From Agromyces cerinus (lineage in GTDB: Bacteria > Actinomycetota > Actinomycetes > Actinomycetales > Microbacteriaceae): a DNA stretch of 64,000 bases. Under the pieces are notes generated by a model. The model was given only the letters and a program-made list of their open reading frames with translations, was not told where the DNA came from and searched no databases. The stretch covers positions 2,294,001 to 2,358,000 of the forward strand of contig NZ_JAFBCT010000001.1 in the NCBI RefSeq assembly GCF_016907835.1, given 5' to 3'. Positions 58,091 through 64,000 of this stretch are shown one piece after another. How positions within the stretch are numbered: position 1 is the stretch's first letter; every line of letters starts with the position of its first letter. A program made the position numbers and the translations under genes.

Positions 58091-59683
58091 ATGGGAGTGG
58101 AGCCGGATCCGGTGGAGGAGCGCCGGGGCACCCGGCTCGACGACTGGTGGGCCCGGGTGCTGTCGACGTCGCGCCGCCGGACGCTCTGGTACTGGGGCGG
58201 CCCGATCCTCGTCGCGCTCATCGCCGCAGTGCTGCGGTTCTGGAACCTCGGTCACCCGCAGGCGATCGTCTTCGACGAGACCTACTACGTGAAGGATGCG
58301 TGGACCCTCCTCCACAACGGTTACGAGTCGACCTGGCCGAAGGACGCCGATGCCGACTTCGCGGCCGGCGACACCGACATCTTCAACGACGCGGCCTCGT
58401 ACGTCGTGCACCCGCCGCTCGGCAAGTGGATGATCTCGCTCGGCATGGCCGCGTTCGGCGCCGGCGACGCCTTCTGGTGGCGCGCCTCGACCGCGCTCGC
58501 GGGCACGATCGCCGTCTTCCTGATCACGGTCATCGCCCGCCGCCTCTTCGCCTCGACGATCCTCGCGGTCATCGCCGGCCTGCTGTTCGCGGTCGACGGC
58601 AACGCGATCGTGATGTCGCGCGTCGCGCTGCTCGACAACTGGGTGATGTTCTTCGCCCTGCTCGGCTTCTGGTTCGTGCTGCTCGACCGGGCTCGGTCGG
58701 CCCGCCTGCTCGAGGAGCGGTTGGAGACGGCTCGCGACTGGGGACTCGAACCGCATTACGGGCCGGCGCTCTGGGCCCGACCGTGGGTGGTCGCCGCAGG
58801 CGTCGCCTTCGGCGCGGCGACCGCGGTGAAGTGGTCGGGGCTCTGGTTCCTCGCCGCGTTCGGCATCTACCTCGTCGTCGTCGACGCCGTCGCCCGCCGC
58901 CGCGCCGGGGTGCCGTTCTGGCTGTCGGCGTCGATCCTGAAGCAGGGCCCGGTCACCTTCCTCCTCCTCGTGCCCGTCGCCGCGGTCGTCTACCTCGCCT
59001 CCTGGACGGGATGGCTCGTGACCGACGGCGGGTACTACCGGCACTGGGCCGAAGAGGCGGGCAACGCCGCGACCGGGACGTTCTCGTGGGTTCCACTGGC
59101 GCTGCAGAGCCTCTGGCACTACCACGAGGCGGCCTACGGCTACCACGTCGGCGTGCACAGCCCCCATCCGTGGCAGTCGAATCCGCTCACGTGGCTCTTC
59201 ATGATCCGCCCGACGAACATGTACTACTCCTCGAGCGAAGACGGTTCGGCCGGTTGCGGCGCCGACACCTGCTGGTCGTCGATCATCGAGATCGGCAATC
59301 CGCTCATCTGGTGGGCCGCAGCGGCGGCGAGCTTCTATCTGGTCTACCGGCTGGTGCGGTATCGCGAGTGGCAGGTCGGGCTGATCCTCGTGGGGCTCGC
59401 GGCGGGCTACCTGCCCTGGCTCGGCTACCTGAACCGCACGGTCTTCCAGTTCTACTCGATCGCGTTCGAACCGTACATGCTGCTCGCGCTCGTCTTCGTG
59501 ATCGGGCTCGTGCTCGGGCGCCGCGACGACCCGCATTGGCGACGCGAACGCGGCATCGCCGTCGTCGTCATCTTCCTCGCCTTCGTGCTGGCCGTCTCGG
59601 CGTTCTTCTTCCCGATCTGGTCGGGCATGCCCGTCACGCCGACGTTCCGGCAGCTGCACTTCTGGCTGCCGAGCTGGGGCTGA
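58091..59683 (+). CDS. pmt: Polyprenyl-phosphate-mannose protein O-mannosyltransferase
   Basis: The 530-residue GT-C glycosyltransferase moves mannose from polyprenyl-phosphate-mannose onto secreted proteins outside the membrane. It has about ten transmembrane segments. The first loop carries IVFDETYYVKDAW, whose Asp-Glu pair is the catalytic motif, and HPPLGKWMI is the second conserved element. HPWQSNPLTW in a later loop also fits the family. The mechanism depends on the lipid carrier made by prenyl synthases such as UppS. It starts after a leaderless -10 box. Similar proteins are Rv1002c of M. tuberculosis and the Pmt of Streptomyces. Confidence 0.93.
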   Translation: MGVEPDPVEERRGTRLDDWWARVLSTSRRRTLWYWGGPILVALIAAVLRFWNLGHPQAIVFDETYYVKDAWTLLHNGYESTWPKDADADFAAGDTDIFNDAASYVVHPPLGKWMISLGMAAFGAGDAFWWRASTALAGTIAVFLITVIARRLFASTILAVIAGLLFAVDGNAIVMSRVALLDNWVMFFALLGFWFVLLDRARSARLLEERLETARDWGLEPHYGPALWARPWVVAAGVAFGAATAVKWSGLWFLAAFGIYLVVVDAVARRRAGVPFWLSASILKQGPVTFLLLVPVAAVVYLASWTGWLVTDGGYYRHWAEEAGNAATGTFSWVPLALQSLWHYHEAAYGYHVGVHSPHPWQSNPLTWLFMIRPTNMYYSSSEDGSAGCGADTCWSSIIEIGNPLIWWAAAAASFYLVYRLVRYREWQVGLILVGLAAGYLPWLGYLNRTVFQFYSIAFEPYMLLALVFVIGLVLGRRDDPHWRRERGIAVVVIFLAFVLAVSAFFFPIWSGMPVTPTFRQLHFWLPSWG

Positions 59684-59725
59684 GCCCTCGGGCGACCGCC
59701 CTCGCTCGCAGCGCGACGACCGGGC

Positions 59726-60862
59726 TCACTCGCGGAGCGGCCGGAAGAACTCCCGCATAGCAGTGGCGACGAGCTCGGGAGACTGCTTGACCGTGAAGTG
59801 CCCGCCGCTCGGCAGCTGCTGCCAGGCGCGGATGTCCCGGTACGTGCGTGCGGCCCAGCTCTGCGGGAACCCGCGTTCGCCGTACTGCACGGCCACACCC
59901 ACCGGCACCTCGACGAGCGGCATCGGCGCGGTGTCGAAACGGTCGTCGAAGTACGCGCGGAACGAGGTGCCGATGCTCTGCGTCGCCCAGTAGAGCGTGA
60001 CCGTCGTGAGCACGTCGTCGTCGCTCCACGCCGCCCGGTACGCCTCGTCGCCGCCGCTCCATGTGCGGAACTTCTCGACCAGCCACGCGGCGAGGCCCGC
60101 CGGCGAATCGTTCAGCGCCGCGGCGAGCGTGTCGGGCTTCGTCGACTGCAGCTCGCTGTAGGCCGACTCGCCGAGCCACTTCGCGTCGAGCTCAGCGCGG
60201 AACCCGATCTCCTCGTCGGTGAGGTCGTCGCGCCGTTCGGCCGAGGGGAACGCGGCATGGGTCGCGAAGAGGCCGAGCACCGACTCGGGGTGCAGCGCCG
60301 CCGTCCAGTCGCTGATCCAGGTGCCGACGTCTTCGCCGTAGCTCGCGTATCGCTCGTAGCCGAGCACGTCGTGCATGAGCGCATGCCACCGCTCGGCGAT
60401 CTCGTTCGCGACGAAGTGCGCTTCACCCGGCGCCTCGGAGAACCCGAAACCGGGCAATGACGGGATGACCACGTCGAAGGTGTCATCGGGCCTGCCGCCG
60501 TGACGCGCCGGATCGACGAGGTACGCCGCGATCGGCAGCATCTCGGCGAAGGTGTACGGCCAGCCGTGGGTGAGGATGATCGGCACCGGCGCGGGATCGC
60601 GCCGCTCCGCACGAATCCAGGCGAAGTGCACGCGACCTCCGCCGACGTCGGCGGTGAACTGCGGCACCGCGTTCAGCCGTCGCTCGATCGAGCGCCAGTC
60701 GAACGCACCGCCCCAGTAAGCGAGCAGTCGCTCGAGTTCGGCCGTATCGGTGCCGGCCGACCACGGGGCCCCCGGCGTCGACGGCGGCAGGCGGCGCCGG
60801 GCGATGCGATGGCGCAGGTCGACGAGCACATCGTCGGCGAGGTCGACCGTGAACGGCTCCAT
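59726..60862 (-). CDS. Epoxide hydrolase family alpha/beta-hydrolase
   Basis: The 378-residue enzyme has an N-terminal EHN-type domain (VDLRHRIARRRLPPSTPG) and an alpha/beta-hydrolase core. HGWPYTFAEM is the oxyanion motif, YGEDVGTWISDW holds the nucleophile Asp, and GGHFTVKQSPEL the base His. The lid contains the Tyr residues that activate the epoxide oxygen in related enzymes. The size and the EHN domain fit microsomal-type bacterial epoxide hydrolases and juvenile-hormone-like hydrolases. A leaderless -10 box lies 6 nt before the ATG. The substrate is unknown. Confidence 0.88.
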   Translation of the reverse strand: MEPFTVDLADDVLVDLRHRIARRRLPPSTPGAPWSAGTDTAELERLLAYWGGAFDWRSIERRLNAVPQFTADVGGGRVHFAWIRAERRDPAPVPIILTHGWPYTFAEMLPIAAYLVDPARHGGRPDDTFDVVIPSLPGFGFSEAPGEAHFVANEIAERWHALMHDVLGYERYASYGEDVGTWISDWTAALHPESVLGLFATHAAFPSAERRDDLTDEEIGFRAELDAKWLGESAYSELQSTKPDTLAAALNDSPAGLAAWLVEKFRTWSGGDEAYRAAWSDDDVLTTVTLYWATQSIGTSFRAYFDDRFDTAPMPLVEVPVGVAVQYGERGFPQSWAARTYRDIRAWQQLPSGGHFTVKQSPELVATAMREFFRPLRE

Positions 60863-60868
60863 GCGGCG

Positions 60869-60874
60869 ACGCTA
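60869..60874 (-). promoter_or_regulatory. Leaderless -10 box of the epoxide hydrolase gene
   Basis: TAGCGT on the minus strand lies 6 nt before ATG 60862. Confidence 0.6.
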
Positions 60875-60926
60875 CCGCGGACCGACGACGATCGGCCGCC
60901 GCCGATCGAGACCGGCAGCCGTCGGC

Positions 60927-60932
60927 TAGCGT
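60927..60932 (+). promoter_or_regulatory. Leaderless -10 box of yeiH
   Basis: TAGCGT is followed by 6 nt and the GTG at 60939. Confidence 0.6.
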
Positions 60933-60938
60933 TGTGAG

Positions 60939-61919
60939 GTGCGTCGTTTGCTGCCGGGACTCGTCGTCGCGGCATCCGCGGCCCTCATCGCATGGCTCTG
61001 CCATCTCGCGCTCCCCGCGGTGCCGCTGCTCACCGCTGCGGTCGCGCTCGGCATCGTCGTCGGCCAGATCCCGGCGCTCCGCGTCGCGCTCACCGGCCCG
61101 CTCGCGCCCGGACTGCGGGTCTCCGCCCGTCGGCTGCTCCGCATCGGCATCGTGCTGCTCGGACTGAAACTCAGCCTCGTCGACATCGCCTCGCTCGGCT
61201 GGGTCACGATCGCGACGACGGTCGCGGTGGTCGTGATCACCTTCGTCGGCACGATCGGCCTCGGCCGGGCGTTCGGCCTGCCCGGCCACCAGCCGCTCCT
61301 CGTCGCGAGCGGGTTCTCGATCTGCGGCGCGTCGGCGATCGGTGCGATGGGCGCGGCGGTGCGCGCCCGCGACGAGGAGCAGGCCGTGCCGGTCGCCCTC
61401 GTGACCCTGTGCGGCACCCTCGCGATCGCGGTGCTGCCGGCGCTGTGGCATCCGCTCGGACTCTCGAACGTGCAGTTCGGGCACTGGGTCGGGGCGGGCG
61501 TGCACGACGTCGGCCAGGTGGTCGCGACCGCGCAGATCGCCGGCACCGCCGCCCTCGCCGTCGCCGTCGTCGTCAAGCTCACCCGGGTGCTCATGCTCGC
61601 CCCCATGGTCGCGATCACCGCAGCCGTCGAGCGGCGACGGGCGGTCGAGGTCGAGGGCCCGCGCCCGGCGATCGTGCCGCTCTTCGTCGCCGGGTTCCTC
61701 GCCGCCGTGCTGCTGAACACGTTCGTGCCACTGCCCGAGTGGCTGCTGTCGGGCGCCGACACCCTGCAGACCGCACTGCTGGCGATGGCGCTCTTCGCAC
61801 TCGGCGCCTCGATCCGGCTCGGCGAGCTCGCGAGCACCGGATGGCGGGCGCTCGTCGTCGGCCTCACCTCGTGGGTGCTCGTCGCGGGCCTCGCCTACGG
61901 CGCCGTGCTGCTCGGCTGA
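60939..61919 (+). CDS. YeiH / UPF0324-family membrane protein
   Basis: The 326-residue protein has about ten transmembrane segments of the YeiH (Cons_hypoth698) family, proposed as a sulfate or sulfite exporter. RLLRIGIVLLGLKLSLVDIA and GFSICGASAIGAMGAAVRARDEE are the two family signatures. The latter holds the conserved Cys-Gly-Ala-Ser-Ala. The GTG start is preceded by a leaderless -10 box. Its 3' end overlaps the end of the convergent MDR gene by 25 bp. The transport role is known only from weak evidence in relatives. Confidence 0.9.
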   Translation: MRRLLPGLVVAASAALIAWLCHLALPAVPLLTAAVALGIVVGQIPALRVALTGPLAPGLRVSARRLLRIGIVLLGLKLSLVDIASLGWVTIATTVAVVVITFVGTIGLGRAFGLPGHQPLLVASGFSICGASAIGAMGAAVRARDEEQAVPVALVTLCGTLAIAVLPALWHPLGLSNVQFGHWVGAGVHDVGQVVATAQIAGTAALAVAVVVKLTRVLMLAPMVAITAAVERRRAVEVEGPRPAIVPLFVAGFLAAVLLNTFVPLPEWLLSGADTLQTALLAMALFALGASIRLGELASTGWRALVVGLTSWVLVAGLAYGAVLLG

Positions 61920-62899
61920 GCGCCTGCACCGGCGCTCACGGCGATGACGACCTTGCCGCGCACCCCGCCCGACTCGAGCATGGCGACCGCGGCGGCCGCC
62001 TGCTCGAGCGGGAACACCCGGTCGACGACGGGGCGCAGCTCGCCGGCGTCGATGCGCCGGGCCAGTTCGGCGAGGTCGTCGCCGCTGCGCAATGCCGCCA
62101 GCGGGCGGAGCCGCTGCGACACGAACGGCGAGGTGAGTGATGCCGCGGCCATCCGCCGCATCGGTCCGAGCACCGTGCCGCCCCGGCCAGACGACAGCAC
62201 GAGGGTGCCCCGTGGCGTGAGCGAGCGGCGCACGCGACCGAGCGGGTGGTCCGCGACGAGGTCGAAGACGACGTCGTAGCGACCGGCGTTCGCGGTGAAG
62301 TCCTCGGCCGTGTAGTCGATCACCTGATCGGCGCCGATCGCCAGCACGTGCTCGGCCTTCGCCCCGCGGCAGACCCCGGTCGCCTCGGCGCCCCGGGCCT
62401 TCGCGAGCTGCACGGCGAATCCGCCGACGCCGCCGGAGGCGCCGTTGACGAGCACGTGCTGCCCGGCCGTCACGCCCGCGAGACGCAGGCCCTGCAACGC
62501 CGTCGTGCCCGAGACGACGACGGCCGCGGCGTGCACCGCGTCGACGGAGGCGGGCCGTGCGGCGACGAACCGCTCGGGGACCGCGACGAACTCGGCGAAG
62601 CCGCCCTGGTCGGATTCCGTGAAGACGGCGTCGCCGACCGCGAACCGCGTGACGGCGGAGCCGACCGCGACGACCTCGCCCGCGACATCCCGGCCGATGA
62701 TCGGCCGCTTCGGTCGCCGGATGCCGTAGGCGAGGCGCACCGCTCGCGGCTCGCCGCGCATGAGCAGCACGTCGCCCATGCTGACGGCGACCGCCTCGAC
62801 GCGGATGAGCACCTCGTCGGCGGCGGGCTCCGGCACGTCGACCTCGGCGAGCGCGAGCTCGTCGGGGCCGCCGTAGCGGTGCTGCACGATCGCCCTCAT
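61895..62899 (-). CDS. MDR-superfamily NAD(P)-dependent alcohol dehydrogenase, copy 2
   Basis: The 334-residue protein is a quinone-oxidoreductase-like MDR enzyme without zinc ligands. IVQHRYGGPDELALAEVDVP is the N-terminal part, VLVNGASGGVGGFAVQLAKA the dinucleotide loop, and DYTAEDFTANAGRYDVVFDLV the typical middle strand. It has the structure of RTN4IP1-like members. ATG 62899 overlaps the stop of the upstream paralogue as ATGA. Both genes likely answer the same signal, sensed by the XRE-like protein encoded before them. Confidence 0.88.
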   Translation of the reverse strand: MRAIVQHRYGGPDELALAEVDVPEPAADEVLIRVEAVAVSMGDVLLMRGEPRAVRLAYGIRRPKRPIIGRDVAGEVVAVGSAVTRFAVGDAVFTESDQGGFAEFVAVPERFVAARPASVDAVHAAAVVVSGTTALQGLRLAGVTAGQHVLVNGASGGVGGFAVQLAKARGAEATGVCRGAKAEHVLAIGADQVIDYTAEDFTANAGRYDVVFDLVADHPLGRVRRSLTPRGTLVLSSGRGGTVLGPMRRMAAASLTSPFVSQRLRPLAALRSGDDLAELARRIDAGELRPVVDRVFPLEQAAAAVAMLESGGVRGKVVIAVSAGAGAQPSSTAP

Positions 62900-63924
62900 G
62901 CCGCGACCGGCTTCGGAGACGGAGCAGGCGACGACGCAGACGCCGCGGGCGCCATCGCGACTACGACGCTGCCGGCCTTGTGCCCGGTGTCGACGCGGCG
63001 ATGCGCGTCGGCGATGTCGTCGAAGGGGACGACCCGATCGACGACCGGCACGAACGCACCCGCATCGATGAGCTCGACGAGCAGGGCGAGCTCCGCCGCC
63101 TTGAGCCGGATGTCGCGGAGCCCCGTGAAGGCGATCGCCGCCCGCCGCCCGTGGCTGAACCAGCGCGTGAGCGGCCACTGCACCATGATCGCGGCCGACG
63201 GCACCGTCGTGAGGTAGATGCCGTGCGGTGCGAGCGCGCGGCGGGCGGCGCCGAACGAGCGCTTGCCGACCGCGTCGAAGATCACGTCGTATGCCCCGCG
63301 GGCCTCGGTGAAGTCCTCGCGCGTGTAGTCGATCACCCGATCGGCCCCGAGCGAGGTGACGAGCGGTGCGTTCGCGGCGCTGCACACGCCGACGACCGTC
63401 GCACCGAAGTGCTTCGCGAGCTGCACCGCCGCCGAGCCCACCGTGCCGGACGCCCCGTTGACGAGCACGACCTGGCCGGGCGCCACCCCGGCGAGATCGC
63501 GGAGGAAGGGCAGTGCGGTGAGGAACCCGTCGACCGTCGCGACCGCCCCTGCGGCGTCGAGCCCTGCGGGGAGGTGCGCGATCGGTGCGTCCTCGGCGAT
63601 CACGACCAGTTCGGCGTGCGCGCCCATCGACGGCGCCAACGTGCCGAAGACCCGGTCGCCCGGCGCGAACCGGGTCACGTCGCTGCCGACGCGTTCGACC
63701 ACGCCGGCGAAGTCGGAGCCGAGCACCGGGTGCTTCGGCTTCGTGAGTCCGAAGAAGAGGCGGGCGAAGCGCGGGGTGCCGCTGCGCCCGGCGCTGTCGG
63801 AGGGGCCGACGGTGCTCGCCTCGACCCGCACGAGCACCTCGCTCGCATCGATCGTGGGTTCGGCTGCCTCCTGCAGGTGCAGCACCTCGGGCGGACCGTA
63901 TCGTTCGTACACTGCGATTCTCAT
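62896..63924 (-). CDS. MDR-superfamily NAD(P)-dependent alcohol dehydrogenase, copy 1
   Basis: The 342-residue protein resembles its downstream neighbour and has the same layout: IAVYERYGPPEVLHLQEA at the start, GRSGTPRFARLFFGLTKPKHPVLGSDFAG (in parts), VLVNGASGTVGSAAVQLAKHF as nucleotide loop and DYTREDFTEARGAYDVIFDAVG. No zinc site is visible. The two are clearly paralogues that have diverged for a long time. The start overlaps the stop of the XRE-family gene as ATGA. The C-terminus has an Ala/Pro-rich tail of about 15 residues. Confidence 0.88.
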   Translation of the reverse strand: MRIAVYERYGPPEVLHLQEAAEPTIDASEVLVRVEASTVGPSDSAGRSGTPRFARLFFGLTKPKHPVLGSDFAGVVERVGSDVTRFAPGDRVFGTLAPSMGAHAELVVIAEDAPIAHLPAGLDAAGAVATVDGFLTALPFLRDLAGVAPGQVVLVNGASGTVGSAAVQLAKHFGATVVGVCSAANAPLVTSLGADRVIDYTREDFTEARGAYDVIFDAVGKRSFGAARRALAPHGIYLTTVPSAAIMVQWPLTRWFSHGRRAAIAFTGLRDIRLKAAELALLVELIDAGAFVPVVDRVVPFDDIADAHRRVDTGHKAGSVVVAMAPAASASSPAPSPKPVAA

Positions 63925-64000
63925 GATGCCGACTCCTCCGAGTCCGTCGCCGCGTCGTGATCGGGGTACTGGAAGACGTCGTCGAGCGGCACCCCGAAGA
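63921..64000 (-). CDS. C-terminal end of a probable XRE-family regulator (partial)
   Basis: Only the last 26 codons are in the window; they read FGVPLDDVFQYPDHDAATDS and end with EESAS. The hydrophobic LFGVPLDDVF pattern is typical of the last helix of small Cro/C1-type HTH regulators. The stop overlaps the ATG of the first MDR gene (ATGA). The assignment rests on this short tail, so it is uncertain. Confidence 0.5.
   Translation of the reverse strand, partial: FGVPLDDVFQYPDHDAATDSEESAS

Overview
The window is a stretch of high-GC (about 70 % G+C) chromosome from an actinobacterium. The gene content and synteny fit the family Microbacteriaceae: Agromyces or a close relative is my best guess, but this is inference and not a database result. 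The supporting points are Z-prenyl synthase UppS, the run DUF501 - FtsB/DivIC - enolase, two-domain L25 (CTC type), a protein O-mannosyltransferase divergent from rsmI, tRNA-Gln next to glmU-prs, frequent GTG starts, and promoters recognisable almost only by a TAnnnT -10 box. I see no insertion sequence, prophage, CRISPR array, rRNA or integrase. Nearly all of the window is core chromosome, densely packed, with many 1-4 base overlaps between co-directional genes.

Layout. 0-10 kb: a partial PadR regulator with its own operator, an FMN-binding PPOX protein, PhoH2 (PIN plus ATPase), a class V aminotransferase-like enzyme, uppS, hemolysin III, two small membrane proteins read from one symmetric promoter, greA, threonine ammonia-lyase coupled to an AI-2E-type transporter. 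10-20 kb: a YcaQ-type DNA glycosylase, lemA-htpX, a TetR-controlled ABC-2 exporter, then a TetR - MFS - amino acid deaminase/aldolase - lactone oxidase operon with a perfect 16-bp operator, and a Ppx/GppA phosphatase. 20-30 kb: a DUF1801 protein, a tRNA with a UAA anticodon but a short variable loop, NDH-2, a mycosin-like subtilase with DUF501, FtsB and enolase, hisS, mazG and a LysE exporter. 30-40 kb: nhaA with a strikingly structured leader, mfd, an RNase HI with a C-terminal ribbon-helix-helix-like tail, pth, rplY with a 210-nt leader, gnd and DUF202 proteins. 40-50 kb: a glyoxalase-fold protein, fadD, prs, glmU, tRNA-Gln, a MarR regulator and the methionine importer metQ-metN-metI. 50-64 kb: ABC-F, ispE, a DUF4287 protein, rsmA, tatD, metG, rsmI/pmt, an epoxide hydrolase, YeiH, and two tandem MDR oxidoreductases behind a partial XRE regulator.

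How it works together. The run metG - tatD - rsmA - DUF4287 - ispE - ABC-F is a translation and isoprenoid block on the minus strand; uppS and the mannosyltransferase belong to the polyprenyl-phosphate envelope economy that ispE feeds. prs-glmU supply PRPP and UDP-GlcNAc. Eno, gnd and NDH-2 are central energy metabolism.

No obviously foreign or defence system is present. The most interesting non-coding signals are the nhaA 5' leader, whose 10-bp closing helix covers the Shine-Dalgarno, and about twenty promoters whose -10 box lies 6-8 nt from a start codon, meaning leaderless mRNAs. These decide several start codons in this annotation.
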